A stretch of 64,000 nt of DNA from contig BMVA01000008.1 of NCBI GenBank assembly GCA_014650475.1, positions 274,099 to 338,098 on the forward strand, read 5' to 3'. The position numbers and the translations under genes were made by a program. How positions within the stretch are numbered: the first letter of the stretch is position 1; each line of letters starts with the position of its first letter. Under the pieces are notes generated by a model. That model had not been told where the DNA came from. It did no database searches and saw only the letters and a program-made list of their open reading frames with translations. Positions 26,778-35,701 of this stretch are shown piece by piece. The stretch is from Streptomyces albogriseolus. GTDB taxonomy: Bacteria > Actinomycetota > Actinomycetes > Streptomycetales > Streptomycetaceae.

Positions 26778-27359
26778 TCAGAGGGTGCGGACCGGGCGGG
26801 CCGGGTTGCCGACCGCCACGACGTTCGCCGGGATGTCCTTGGTGACGACCGCGCCCGCGCCGATGACCGCGTTGTCGCCGATGGTCACGCCGGGGCAGAC
26901 GATCGCGCCGCCGCCGATCCACACGTTGTCCCCGATGGTGATGGGCCGCGCCGCCTCCAGCTTGTCGCGGCGGGGCCCCGGCTCCACCGGGTGGGTGGGC
27001 GTGAGGAGTTGGACGTTCGGGCCGATCTGGCAGTCCTCGCCGATGGTGATGGCGGCGACGTCCAGCGCGGTGAGGTGGTAGTTGACGAAGGTGCGGGCGC
27101 CGACGGTGATGTTGCTGCCGTAGTCGACGTAGAGCGGCGGGCGGATCTCGACGTCCTCGCCGACCGAGCCGAGGAGTTCGGCCAGGACCGCCTTCGCCTG
27201 GTCCCGCTCCTCCAGGTAGGTGGCCTGGTAGCGGGCGGCGAGCCGCATGGCGCGCTCCAGCCGGCGGCCGATCTCCGGGTCGTCGGCGATGTACAGGTCG
27301 CCCGCGAGCATCCGCTCCAGGTTCGTGCGCGGATCGCCCGCGAAGTAGTCCGTCGTCAT
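26778..27359 (-). CDS. Left-handed beta-helix O-acetyltransferase (maltose/galactoside acetyltransferase type)
   Basis: 193 residues, ATG at 27359. The N-terminal Mac domain DYFAGDPRTNLERMLAGDLY precedes hexapeptide repeats: VDYGSNITVGARTFVNYHL with the catalytic His, TIGEDCQIGPNVQLLTPTHP, NVWIGGGAIVCPGVTIG, and NAVIGAGAVVTKDI. It should transfer acetyl from acetyl-CoA to a sugar hydroxyl. First gene of a two-gene operon with a TetR regulator, so it is likely repressed by it. Confidence 0.92.
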   Translation of the reverse strand: MTTDYFAGDPRTNLERMLAGDLYIADDPEIGRRLERAMRLAARYQATYLEERDQAKAVLAELLGSVGEDVEIRPPLYVDYGSNITVGARTFVNYHLTALDVAAITIGEDCQIGPNVQLLTPTHPVEPGPRRDKLEAARPITIGDNVWIGGGAIVCPGVTIGDNAVIGAGAVVTKDIPANVVAVGNPARPVRTL

Positions 27360-27406
27360 GCGTACGATCGTACGCTCCCGGGCGCCCGGGGTGTACGGGC
27401 GTACGC
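27360..27406. promoter_or_regulatory. Twin palindromic operators for the TetR protein
   Basis: GCGTACGATCGTACGC (27360-27375) is a perfect 16-bp palindrome touching the start codon. GTGTACGGGCGTACGC (27391-27406) is a near copy 31 bp upstream. Each is followed by the same CTCCCG. This is a typical TetR operator layout covering the promoter and ribosome site. Confidence 0.65.
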
Positions 27407-27420
27407 TCCCGTCGCGCGGC

Positions 27421-27456
27421 GAGCGCCCCCGTGCCGGAGGGGGCGCGGGGGCGCTC
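27421..27456 (-). terminator. Terminator after the DUF2267 gene
   Basis: GAGCGCCCCCG (27421-27431) pairs with CGGGGGCGCTC (27446-27456). It separates the DUF2267 gene from the acetyltransferase promoter. Confidence 0.8.
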
Positions 27457-27488
27457 GTCGGTGAGGAAGGGGAGCTACGGCGTGGCCG

Positions 27489-27974
27489 TCACGCCGCCGG
27501 TGTCAGCTCCGCCCGGCCGAACAGGAGGGCGTAGCCGGGGGGAAGCTGGTTCAGGATGCGCGTCACCAGCTCGTCGCCGACCAGCGGCGGCAGGACGCTG
27601 AGGACGGAGCTGACGTCCCAGCGGGCCGTCGCCGGGGTCGCGCCCTCGATACGGGCCGCCACCGAGTCGACGAACTCGGCCGCCGTCAGCGGGCGGGTCG
27701 CCGGGATCTGCGAGGCGACCACCCGCGCCGCCTCCTCGGGCAGGGCGCGGGCCAGGTCGACGCGTTCGTCCCCGACGACGTGGCCGCCCAGGGCGGACAG
27801 GACGATGCGGGTGACGCTCTCCGCCTCCGGCCGCGTCGCGTACTGCCCGGAGTCCCGCACGGCGTCGACGAGTTCACGCCAGGCGGGGTCCTGCGCCGGG
27901 CGCGGCCCGGGCGCCGGGGCGACGTCGCCTCCCGGCTGCGGGATCGCGGGCTTCTGCGGCGTCAGCGTGGTCAT
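27489..27974 (-). CDS. DUF2267 protein
   Basis: 161 residues, ATG at 27974 with GGAGAGGAG upstream. A Pro-rich N-terminal tail (about 30 residues) precedes a helical DUF2267 domain: WRELVDAVRDSGQYATRPEAE, VTRIVLSALGGHVVGDERVDLARALP, and the second half AEFVDSVAARI...LVTRILNQLPPGYALLFG. Cytoplasmic; function unknown. DUF2267 genes are often near heat-shock or redox genes, and here Hsp20 is directly upstream. Confidence 0.88.
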   Translation of the reverse strand: MTTLTPQKPAIPQPGGDVAPAPGPRPAQDPAWRELVDAVRDSGQYATRPEAESVTRIVLSALGGHVVGDERVDLARALPEEAARVVASQIPATRPLTAAEFVDSVAARIEGATPATARWDVSSVLSVLPPLVGDELVTRILNQLPPGYALLFGRAELTPAA

Positions 27975-28005
27975 CCGAAGCTCCTCTCCTGCTGCGGTAT
28001 TCGGT

Positions 28006-28059
28006 TCTGAAGGGGGTGCGGTGTCTGAAGGGGGTGCGGTGTCTGAAGGGGTTCCGGTG
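28006..28059. repeat. Three tandem 18-bp repeats in the DUF2267 leader
   Basis: TCTGAAGGGGGTGCGGTG at 28006-28023 and 28024-28041 are identical; 28042-28059 differs at two bases. They lie 32 bases upstream of the DUF2267 start, in its probable leader. Confidence 0.9.
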
Positions 28060-28145
28060 TCGCGTCGCCCGCCGGGGGCGTACGGCGCGTGGACGCGTCC
28101 CGCGGGAGGGGGATCCGCGGGACGCGTGGAAGGGGCGGGCGGGTG

Positions 28146-28568
28146 TCAGCCGGCGATCTGCCTGCGGCTGTCGCCGCCCGTGATCTGGATGCGGCGCGGC
28201 TTCGCCGCCTCGGCCACCGGGATGCGCAGGGTCAGGACACCCGCGTCGTACGTGGCGTCGATGCGCTCGGTGTCCAGGGTGTCGCCGAGGAACAGCTGCC
28301 GGGTGAAGGTGCCGGTCGGCCGCTCGGCGACCACCGTCTCCGCGCCCTCGGGGGCCGGCGAGTGGCGCTCGGCACGCACGTTGAGGACGTTGCGCTCGAC
28401 GTCGAGCTCGATGGACTCCGGGTCGATGCCGGGGAGGTCGAAGTGGACGATGAAATCGTCCCCCGCCCGATAGGCGTCCATCGGCATCACCGAGGCGCGG
28501 GTGGCCTGGCCGAAGGCCTGCCGCGTGAGGCGGTCGAACTCGGCGAACGGGTCGGTACGCATGAGCAT
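28146..28568 (-). CDS. Hsp20/alpha-crystallin small heat-shock protein
   Basis: 140 residues from the ATG at 28568; GGAGAGGAG lies 11 bases upstream and a GTG at 28571 is possible. The alpha-crystallin domain spans about 25-125: [44 protein letters not shown], and [14 protein letters not shown]. It is an ATP-independent holdase of the Hsp18 type. Neither an HspR (HAIR) nor a RheA-type inverted repeat is visible upstream, so its heat control is unclear. Confidence 0.93.
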   Translation of the reverse strand: MLMRTDPFAEFDRLTRQAFGQATRASVMPMDAYRAGDDFIVHFDLPGIDPESIELDVERNVLNVRAERHSPAPEGAETVVAERPTGTFTRQLFLGDTLDTERIDATYDAGVLTLRIPVAEAAKPRRIQITGGDSRRQIAG

Positions 28569-28624
28569 CACAGTCCACTCCTCTCCGTGAAGCCGCTTGT
28601 GCGATGCCCTACGGATCACTTCCT

Positions 28625-28654
28625 TATATAACCCACCCGCTGGAAAGTTGACAA
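28625..28654 (-). promoter_or_regulatory. Vegetative-type promoter of the Hsp20 gene
   Basis: On the minus strand TTGTCA (28649-28654) and TATATA (28625-28630) are 18 bases apart. This is unusually close to the general sigma-70 consensus for Streptomyces. Confidence 0.6.
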
Positions 28655-28782
28655 CCCCCGACTCAGTTTTGCGGGGTCGGCTGCTGCGGGGCTGGTGGGA
28701 GGGGGCGCCGCCGGGCGCGTTAGCCTCGGAGGTCCGTGGTTCCCGCGCCCCGCGCGGGGCGCAGTGGCAGGAGGCAGCAGGC

Positions 28783-29085
28783 ATGGCGAAGGTTCCCAGT
28801 TCGGTCGTGGCCGCGAGCGGGCTCGTCGGCGGGTACGGCGTGGCCCGCTGGACCCGTAAGCGGCAGCTCGGCGGGGTCGTGCTCGCCGCCGCCGGGGTCG
28901 CCGCCGCCCAGCAGTGGCGTGAGCGGGCCGGTGGCCCGGCGGCCGGTGTGCTGTCGGCGGCGTACGTGGCCGCGTTCGCCGGGTCGCACCCGCTGGCGAA
29001 GAAGGTCGGCGCCTGGCCGGCCGTGTTCGGGGTGGCCGGCGCGGTCGCCCTCGCGTCGTGGGCGGTGGCCGACCGGCGGGGCTGA
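28783..29085 (+). CDS. Small hydrophobic protein of unknown function
   Basis: 100 residues from the ATG at 28783, with AGGAGG 8 bases upstream. Ala/Gly/Val-rich with two or three possible membrane segments ([37 protein letters not shown]) separated by short basic loops. No domain recognised. It lies alone between the divergent Hsp20 gene and a convergent MFS gene. Confidence 0.65.
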   Translation: MAKVPSSVVAASGLVGGYGVARWTRKRQLGGVVLAAAGVAAAQQWRERAGGPAAGVLSAAYVAAFAGSHPLAKKVGAWPAVFGVAGAVALASWAVADRRG

Positions 29086-29114
29086 GCCACCCCGCCGGCC
29101 GTACCCGGTCGAAG

Positions 29115-29144
29115 CGCCCCTCAGGAGCCCGTCCCTCAGGGGCG
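29115..29144. terminator. Hairpin between convergent genes
   Basis: CGCCCCT (29115-29121) pairs with AGGGGCG (29138-29144). The right arm overlaps the stop of the MFS gene. Weak but well placed. Confidence 0.45.
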
Positions 29145-30614
29145 GGCCACCGCCTGCTGCGGTTCGGCCGCCGACAGCGGCGTGGCGATGTCCTCCAGGG
29201 ACCGCCGCTCCGCGTTCACCGCGAGGACCGCCGCGACGATGCCCGCCGCGACCATCAGGCCCGCGCCGATCTGGAACGCGAGCACCGTGTCGCCGACCTT
29301 GCCGGTGTTGGTCAGCTCGGCGAAGAGCAGCGGGCCGCTGATGCCGCCGGCGGCGGTGCCGAGGGCGTAGAAGAAGGCGATGGACATGGCCCTGGTCTCC
29401 ATCGGGAAGATCTCGGAGACCGTGAGGTAGGCGCTGGAGGCGCCGGCCGAGGCGAAGAACAGCACCACGCACCAGCACGCCGTCATCGTCGCCGCGGTGA
29501 GCGCGCCGCGGTCGAACAGCCAGGCCGTGCCGAACAGCAGCGCGCCCGACAGCACATACGTGCCGGAGATCATGATCCGGCGGCCGACCGTGTCGAACAG
29601 CTTGCCCAGCAGCAGCGGGCCGAGGAAGTTGCCGGCCGCGATCACCGCGAAGTAGTAGCCGGTGCTCCCGGACGGCACGTCGAAGAACTGCGTGAGGATC
29701 GCGCCGAAGCCGAAGGTGATCGCGTTGTAGAGGAACGCCTGCCCGATGAACAGGGCGAAGCCGAGGGCGGAGCGCCTGCGGTAGCGGGCGAAGACGGTCC
29801 GGGCGATCTCGGTGAACGTGGTGCGGCTGCGCTGGTGGATCGTCATCTCGTCCGCGGCGGGCGGCAGTTCCTTGCCCTCCTCGGCCGTGACGCGTTCCTC
29901 GATGGAGCCGACGATGCGCTCGGCCTCGTCGTCCCGGCCGTGGATCAGCAGCCAGCGCGGGCTCTCCGGGACGTGCCGCCGTACGAGCAGGATCACCAGG
30001 GCGAGGACCGCGCCCAGGGCGAAGGTGAGGCGCCAGCCGACGTCCGCCGGGAAGATCGAGGTGTCCAGGGCGACGATGGACAGCAGGGCGCCGCCGACCG
30101 CGCCCAGCCAGTAGCTGCCGTTGATCAGCAGGTCGACGCGACCCCGGTACTTCGCCGGGATCAGCTCGTCGATCGCGGAGTTGATGGCCGCGTACTCGCC
30201 GCCGATGCCGAAGCCGGTGAGGAAGCGGAAGAGGAAGAACCACCAGGTGTCGAAGGACAGCGCGGTCATCGCCGTCGCGCCCAGGTACACGGCCAGGGTG
30301 ATCAGGAACAGCTTCTTGCGGCCGTAGATGTCGGTGAGCCGCCCCCAGAACAGGGCGCCCAGGCAGGCGCCCGTGACATAGAGGGCGGCGGAGATGCCGG
30401 TGACCTCGCCGGAGGTGATGGGCAGTCCGCTGCCGGGCTCGGACAGACGGGCCGCGATGTTCCCGACGATGGTGACTTCCATCCCGTCGAGGATCCATAC
30501 GGTGCCGAGACCGATCACGATGGACCAGTGCCAGCGGGACCACGGCAGGCGGTCCAGGCGGGCGGGGATTCTGGTGGTGATGGTGCGTCCGGTCCCGGAC
30601 TGCGCGGTGGCCAT
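29136..30614 (-). CDS. MFS transporter, sugar/organic-acid porter type
   Basis: 492 residues from the ATG at 30614 (GGAGGGAG upstream). Twelve membrane helices. The signatures GRLTDIYGRKKLF, GFGIGGEYAAINSAIDELIP, ESPRWLL and GKLFDTVGRRIM are those of the sugar-porter/aromatic-acid symporter branch. IDELIPAKYRGRVD with Asp/Arg charge pairs supports proton coupling. It probably imports a sugar or organic acid; no catabolic gene is adjacent. Confidence 0.9.
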   Translation of the reverse strand: MATAQSGTGRTITTRIPARLDRLPWSRWHWSIVIGLGTVWILDGMEVTIVGNIAARLSEPGSGLPITSGEVTGISAALYVTGACLGALFWGRLTDIYGRKKLFLITLAVYLGATAMTALSFDTWWFFLFRFLTGFGIGGEYAAINSAIDELIPAKYRGRVDLLINGSYWLGAVGGALLSIVALDTSIFPADVGWRLTFALGAVLALVILLVRRHVPESPRWLLIHGRDDEAERIVGSIEERVTAEEGKELPPAADEMTIHQRSRTTFTEIARTVFARYRRRSALGFALFIGQAFLYNAITFGFGAILTQFFDVPSGSTGYYFAVIAAGNFLGPLLLGKLFDTVGRRIMISGTYVLSGALLFGTAWLFDRGALTAATMTACWCVVLFFASAGASSAYLTVSEIFPMETRAMSIAFFYALGTAAGGISGPLLFAELTNTGKVGDTVLAFQIGAGLMVAAGIVAAVLAVNAERRSLEDIATPLSAAEPQQAVARP

Positions 30615-30717
30615 GGGCTCCCTCCTCGACGAAGTGAACCTCGTGTGCCCCGCGCCCGCCGGTTTCACGCCCGGGCGGTCCGCGGCCGGCGCCGCCCGCA
30701 CGGCCCCGGCCGCGTCG

Positions 30718-32073
30718 CTACGCGCCCAGCGCCCGCGACACCGTGTAGATCAGCAGGCCCGCCAGGGAGCCGACCACCGTGCCGTTGATCCGGATGAACT
30801 GCAGGTCGCGGCCGATGTTGGCCTCGATCTTCCGCGTCGTGTGCTCCGCGTCCCAGCTCGCCACCGTGTCCGTGATCAGGGAGGTGATCTCCTTGCGGTA
30901 GGTGGTCACCACGTACACCGCGGCGCTCTCCAGCCAGCCGTCGACCTTGCCCTGGAGCTTCGGCTCGAGCGACGTACGGGCGCCCAGCGACAGCAGCGAC
31001 GCCCGCAGGCGCAGCCGCAGCTCGCTGCGCTCGTCCTCCGCCGCCGAGACGATCATGCCCCGTACGGCCGTCCAGGCGGACGCGATGAGGTCCTGCACCT
31101 CGCTGCGGCCCAGGATGTCGCCCTTGAGGCGCTCCACGCGGGCGCGGGTGTCGCTGTCGGACTGGAGGTCGGTCGCGAAGTCGGTGAGGAAGCGGTCCAG
31201 GGCGCCGCGCGCCGGGTGGCTCGGCATGTCCCGCATCTCGGTGACGAAGCGCAGCAGCTCCTTGTAGACGCGCTCGCCGACCTTGCGGTCCACGAACTTC
31301 GGGGTCCAGCCGGGGGCGCCGCCGTGCACGGCGTCCATCACGGTGTCGCTGTGCAGGACCAGCCAGTCGTGGGCGCGGGAGACGACGACGTCCACCGCGC
31401 GTTTGTGGGCGCCGTCGGTGACGATCCGTTCCAGCATCTTGCCCATGCCGGGCGCGATCTCCTGCGCGCTCGCACGGCGCGTGACGGCCTCCCCCACGAC
31501 CGCCTGCACGTCGGAGTCGCGGAGCACGGTCAGCGCGCCGCGCAGGGCCGCCGACGCCTCGGCGGTGACCCGGTCGGCGTGCTCGGGGACGGCGAGCCAG
31601 GCGCCGAGCCGGCGGCCGATGCCGACGGCGCGGAGCCGTCCGCGGACGACGTCCTCGGAGAGGAAGTTCTCCCCGACGAAGTCGCCGAGGGCGGTGCCGA
31701 GCTGGTCCTTCTTGGTGGGGATGATCGCGGTGTGCGGGATGGGCAGGCCCAGGGGGTGCCGGAAGAGCGCCGTGACGGCGAACCAGTCGGCCAGCGCGCC
31801 CACCATGCCCGCCTCCGCCGCCGCGGCGACGTACCCCGCCCAGGCGCCGGCGCCCTGGTGGGAGGCCCACTTGGCGAGGACGTAGACGACGGCGACGAAC
31901 AGCAGCAGGCCGACGGCGGTGAGCTTCATACGGCGCACGCCGCGCTGCTTCTCCTCGTCCGCGGCGCTGAACGTCGTCATCGCGCGGTTCGTGGCGGCGC
32001 CCGCGCCGGGCCGCTGCCCGGCGGCGTCCCGGTCCTCGGTGTCCGCCGTCTCAGTCCGTTCCATCCGCTCCAC
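30718..32073 (-). CDS. DUF445 membrane protein
   Basis: 451 residues from GTG 32073; an ATG at 32064 is possible. A cytoplasmic N-terminal tail and an N-terminal membrane helix (LLLFVAVVYVLAKW) are followed by the DUF445 hallmark AGMVGALADWFAVTALFRHPLGLPIPHTAIIP. A long helical segment and a C-terminal hydrophobic anchor (GSLAGLLIYTVSRALG) follow. Length is typical for the actinobacterial family. Function unknown. Confidence 0.9.
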   Translation of the reverse strand: MERMERTETADTEDRDAAGQRPGAGAATNRAMTTFSAADEEKQRGVRRMKLTAVGLLLFVAVVYVLAKWASHQGAGAWAGYVAAAAEAGMVGALADWFAVTALFRHPLGLPIPHTAIIPTKKDQLGTALGDFVGENFLSEDVVRGRLRAVGIGRRLGAWLAVPEHADRVTAEASAALRGALTVLRDSDVQAVVGEAVTRRASAQEIAPGMGKMLERIVTDGAHKRAVDVVVSRAHDWLVLHSDTVMDAVHGGAPGWTPKFVDRKVGERVYKELLRFVTEMRDMPSHPARGALDRFLTDFATDLQSDSDTRARVERLKGDILGRSEVQDLIASAWTAVRGMIVSAAEDERSELRLRLRASLLSLGARTSLEPKLQGKVDGWLESAAVYVVTTYRKEITSLITDTVASWDAEHTTRKIEANIGRDLQFIRINGTVVGSLAGLLIYTVSRALGA

Positions 32074-32371
32074 CCGTTCGGTGATCCCTCACGCATTGTC
32101 CCTTCCTGACCGACTCCTGGAACGGAACAGGAGTTCCCGGCGTCTGTCCGTGGGGGGATTGTCCAGGGACGTCACCTAGGGGTACCCCGGGCCGGCCCCG
32201 ACACCCCGGGCCGCCCGGATCCACCACCCGAAGGCCCGCCCGGGGCCGGTCCCGGGTCCGCCCGGATGATCTTCGGCCGCGTCCCGCACCCGGCCTCCCC
32301 CGCCCTGACCCACCATGGTGCGACGGACGGAGCCGCCCGCGGCTCCCGCTTCCCGAGGAGAACAGAACAGC
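32074..32371. other. Intergenic region between divergent DUF445 and SGNH genes
   Basis: About 300 bases rich in short GGCCCGG-type inverted repeats and a GGGGTACCCC palindrome. It should contain both promoters, but I see no convincing -35/-10 pair and no ORF of coding character. Confidence 0.4.
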
Positions 32372-33766
32372 ATGACCCGTGACGGGGACACGGCGGTGCC
32401 GCCCCGCGCACCCCAGCCCTCCGCCCCGCGAGGGCGGCCCGGACGGCACGCGGCCCTGCTGGCCGCGATGGCCGCCGCCGTCCTCGCCGTCTCCGCCGTG
32501 ATCTTCGTCGGCGTGTCCGCCGACGGCCTGCGCGGACGGGACGCCCCGGCCCGGGAGGGCGGCGGGGCCGGCAATCCCGTGGCGCCCGCCTCCGCCGGGA
32601 CCTGGGTCACCGCCTGGGCCACCGCGCCGGGCGGCGGCGAGCCCGGCACGGAGACCGCCGGGCTCGCGGGCCGCTCCGTGCGGAACGTCGTGCACACCAC
32701 CGCGGGCGGCACCCGCGCCCGCGTCACCCTGTCCAACCTTTTCGGCCGCGCCCCGCTCACCCTCACGCACGCGTCGATCGCCGTCTCCGCCGGCCCGGAC
32801 ACCGCCGCCGCGCTCGCCGGCACCCTGCGTCCCCTCACCTTCGCCGGGAACCCCTCGGTCGTCGTCCCGGCGGGCGGGCAGGTGGTCAGCGACGCCGTGC
32901 GCGTCCTGATCCCGCGCGACGCGCACGTGCTGATCAGCACGTACTCCCCCATCCCTTCGGGTCCGGTGACGTACCACAAGCACGCCCGGCAGATCTCCTG
33001 GGTCGCCGAGGGCGAGCACACCCGCGACACCTCCGGGGCCGCCTACGACGGGCAGAGCACCGTCTGGCGGTACGTCACCGCGCTGGACGTGCTCAGCGAC
33101 GACTCCGAGGGCACGGTCGTCGTCCTCGGCGACTCCCTCACCGACGGCATCTCCGCCACCGTCGGCGCCGACGCCCGCTGGCCCGACGTGCTGGCGGACC
33201 GGCTGCGCACGGCCCTCGCGTCCGGCCGGGACCTCCCCCGCTACAGCGTCGTCAACGCGGGGCTCAGCGGGAACCGGGTGCTGGCCGACGGGCCCGGCCG
33301 GCCGCCGCGCAACCCCAGCGCGCCGCGCCGCTTCGACCGGGACGTGCTGGGCCGGGCGAACGTCCGGGTGGTGGTCGTCGTCCTGGGCGTCAACGACATC
33401 CTGCGCGCGCCGGGCACCGCCGACCCGGAGCGGATCGTGGGCGGGCTGACGGCCCTGACGGAGCGGGCGCACGCGCGGGGGCTCAAGGTCGTCGGGGCGA
33501 CGCTGATGCCGTACCGCGGGCACCACGGGTACACCCCGACCGGCGAGGACGTGCGGCAGCGGGTCAACGCGGAGATCCGCGACGGCGGGGTGTTCGACGA
33601 GGTCGTGGACTTCGACGAGGCGGTGCGGGACGCGTACGACCCCCGCCGCTTCCGCGCCGGGTACGACTCCGGGGACGGGCTGCACCCCAGCGACGCAGGC
33701 TATGCGCGGATGGCGGAGACGTTCGAGCTGACGGCGTTGAAGGGCGGGGCGCCGGCCCGGCTGTGA
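32372..33766 (+). CDS. Secreted SGNH/GDSL hydrolase
   Basis: 464 residues from the ATG at 32372 (GAGGAG upstream). An N-terminal signal-anchor helix (HAALLAAMAAAVLAVSAVIF) is followed by a beta-rich region and then the SGNH blocks: block I VVLGDSLTDG (Ser nucleophile), block II Gly in NAGLSGNR, block III Asn in LGVND, and block V Asp/His in DGLHPS. It is exported or surface-anchored and hydrolyses esters, possibly polysaccharide acetyl groups or lipids; substrate not determinable. It converges on the DUF1707 gene. Confidence 0.92.
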   Translation: MTRDGDTAVPPRAPQPSAPRGRPGRHAALLAAMAAAVLAVSAVIFVGVSADGLRGRDAPAREGGGAGNPVAPASAGTWVTAWATAPGGGEPGTETAGLAGRSVRNVVHTTAGGTRARVTLSNLFGRAPLTLTHASIAVSAGPDTAAALAGTLRPLTFAGNPSVVVPAGGQVVSDAVRVLIPRDAHVLISTYSPIPSGPVTYHKHARQISWVAEGEHTRDTSGAAYDGQSTVWRYVTALDVLSDDSEGTVVVLGDSLTDGISATVGADARWPDVLADRLRTALASGRDLPRYSVVNAGLSGNRVLADGPGRPPRNPSAPRRFDRDVLGRANVRVVVVVLGVNDILRAPGTADPERIVGGLTALTERAHARGLKVVGATLMPYRGHHGYTPTGEDVRQRVNAEIRDGGVFDEVVDFDEAVRDAYDPRRFRAGYDSGDGLHPSDAGYARMAETFELTALKGGAPARL

Positions 33767-33790
33767 CCGACGCCGGGCCGGTGAGGAGGC

Positions 33791-34639
33791 TCAGCCGTCC
33801 TCGGGCCGCCGCTCGTGCTGCCGGTGCGGGCCGTGCAGGTTCAGCGGGTCGTGCAGGCGGCGGGACTCCTCCAGCTCCCGGCGGTGCCGCTCGGCGCTGT
33901 CCAGATGCTCCCGCCGCTGCTCCTCCGCGTGCTCCAGGTGCTCCCGCCGCCGCTCCTCCTTGAGCGCCTGCTTCTCCCGGCGCCGCTCCTCCCGCAGCCG
34001 CTCCCGCTCCGCGCGGGGCAGCTTGCGCTGCACGCCGACGCCGCCCCAGAAGGCGAGCCCGGTGACGATCACGCGCGGGGCGCCCGGCTCGGCCGGCACG
34101 CCCTCCTCCCGGTGGTCGAAGCCGCCCATGATGCCGACGCCGCGCACCACGACCTCGACGCCCGGCGGCACGATCACATCGATGCCGCCCATGATCGCGA
34201 CGGCGTTGACGACGATCTCCCGGTCCGCGAAGTTCGCCTCGCGCAGGTCGATCTCGCCGCCGCCCCAGAAGGCGAGGCAGTTGAAACGCCGGGGCGCCGT
34301 CCACCGGCCCTTGCGCTGGAAGCCGCTCATCACGGCGACCGCCCAGGTCGACGTCCCCGAGTCGTCCCCGCCGACGATGCGGTCCGCCCAGCCGCCGCCC
34401 GCCGCCGGGTCCTTCGTCATCGACACGGCGGGCGCGACCGTCGCTCCCGACGCGGGCAGGTCGCGGGTGATGGGCGCCAGTTCCCCGTAGGTGCGCGCCT
34501 GGTAGGTGGCGTCCAGCCGCTCCTGGAACTCCTCCATGTCCAGGCGGCCCTCGGCGAGGGCGTCCCGGAGGACTTCGGCGACCCGTTCACGGTCGGCGTC
34601 GGAGGCGCGGAGGTCCGGTGCGGGTGCGTCGTCGGTCAT
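33791..34639 (-). CDS. DUF1707 and LiaF-like C-terminal domain protein
   Basis: 282 residues from the ATG at 34639; the motif DLRASDADRERVAEVLRDAL is the usual DUF1707 start. The domain includes GRLDMEEFQERLDATYQARTYGEL. A beta-helix-like LiaF/DUF2154-type region follows (residues about 120-205, NAVAIMGGIDVIVPPGVEV, GVGIMGGFDH). The last 80 residues are a highly charged Arg/Glu coiled coil (RREHLEHAEEQRREHLD). No membrane helix is present. Probably a cytoplasmic envelope-stress factor; role inferred from the family only. Confidence 0.85.
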   Translation of the reverse strand: MTDDAPAPDLRASDADRERVAEVLRDALAEGRLDMEEFQERLDATYQARTYGELAPITRDLPASGATVAPAVSMTKDPAAGGGWADRIVGGDDSGTSTWAVAVMSGFQRKGRWTAPRRFNCLAFWGGGEIDLREANFADREIVVNAVAIMGGIDVIVPPGVEVVVRGVGIMGGFDHREEGVPAEPGAPRVIVTGLAFWGGVGVQRKLPRAERERLREERRREKQALKEERRREHLEHAEEQRREHLDSAERHRRELEESRRLHDPLNLHGPHRQHERRPEDG

Positions 34640-34673
34640 ACCCAGCAGCCTACGAGTTGTCCCCGTCACACGG

Positions 34674-35693
34674 CTACGAGGACTGCGTGGACGCCCGCCC
34701 GGCCCGCTCCGCGTACATCTTCGCGATGACCGCCTCGATGTCGGGCTCCCGCACCGACAGGTCGACCAGCGGGTAGCGCTCCGCGATCCGCGCCACCAGC
34801 CCCGCCGCCGACTCCGACGCGGGGAACGCCACCCACTGCCGGGCCCCCTCCACCCGTACCACCCGGGCGGGCGCCGGCACCTCCACCGGGGGGCGCTCCC
34901 GCTCCAGGTCCACCACCAGCGTCCGCTCGCTCTCCCCCACCTCGTGCAGCCCCGCGAGCGCCCCGTCGTACACCAGCCGGCCGTGGTCGATGACCATCAC
35001 GCGGGAGCACACCTGCTCGATGTCCTGGAGGTCGTGCGTGGTCAGCAGCACCGTCGTGGAGCGCTCGGCGTTCACCTGCCGCAGGAACTCCCGCACCCGG
35101 GTCTTGGAGACGACGTCCAGGCCGATCGTCGGCTCGTCCAGGTACAGCACCTCCGGGTCGTGCAGCAGCGCCGCCGCGATGTCCCCGCGCATCCGCTGGC
35201 CCAGCGACAGCTGCCGCACCGGCACCTCCAACAGGTCGCCCAGGTCGAGCAGTTCGACCATCCGCGCGAGGTTCTCCCGGTAGCGGGCGCCGGGGATGCG
35301 GTACATGCGGCGCATCAGCTTGTACGAGTCGATCAGCGGGAGATCCCACCACAGGGTGGTGCGCTGCCCGAACACCACCCCGATGCGGTGCGCCAGCCGG
35401 GTCCGCTCCCGCGACGGGTCGATCCCGGCGACCCGCAGCCGGCCGCCGCTCGGGGTGAGGATGCCCGTCAGCATCTTGATCGTCGTCGACTTCCCCGCGC
35501 CGTTCGGCCCGATGTAGCCGACCATCTCGCCACGCGCCACCGTGAAGGAGATCGAGTCCACCGCCCGCACCTGGTGCCGCTCCCGCCGCAGCAGCCCCTT
35601 GCGCCTGCGCACGTCGAAGACCTTCTCGACCCGGTCCAGCGCGATGAACGCCTCAGGTCCGGCACCGGGCCCCGGTCCGGCTGTCGTGTGCAT
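34674..35693 (-). CDS. ABC-2 exporter ATP-binding subunit
   Basis: 339 residues from the ATG at 35693. Walker A GPNGAGKST, Q-loop GVVFGQRTTLWW, signature LSLGQRMRGD (variant of LSGGQ), Walker B VLYLDEPTIGLD, and H-loop TTHD. The last 80 residues form a regulatory domain as in other COG4586-type subunits. The gene follows two permease genes with 8 bases between, so all three make one exporter, probably for a lipid-like or secondary-metabolite substrate. Confidence 0.93.
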   Translation of the reverse strand: MHTTAGPGPGAGPEAFIALDRVEKVFDVRRRKGLLRRERHQVRAVDSISFTVARGEMVGYIGPNGAGKSTTIKMLTGILTPSGGRLRVAGIDPSRERTRLAHRIGVVFGQRTTLWWDLPLIDSYKLMRRMYRIPGARYRENLARMVELLDLGDLLEVPVRQLSLGQRMRGDIAAALLHDPEVLYLDEPTIGLDVVSKTRVREFLRQVNAERSTTVLLTTHDLQDIEQVCSRVMVIDHGRLVYDGALAGLHEVGESERTLVVDLERERPPVEVPAPARVVRVEGARQWVAFPASESAAGLVARIAERYPLVDLSVREPDIEAVIAKMYAERAGRASTQSS

Positions 35694-35701
35694 CCGCCCT
35701 C

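Noticed and set aside
28601-28670. HspR (HAIR) or RheA operator before the Hsp20 gene
   Set aside because: No CTTGAGT-n7-ACTCAAG or TGTCATC-n5-GATGACA; only a general promoter is seen.
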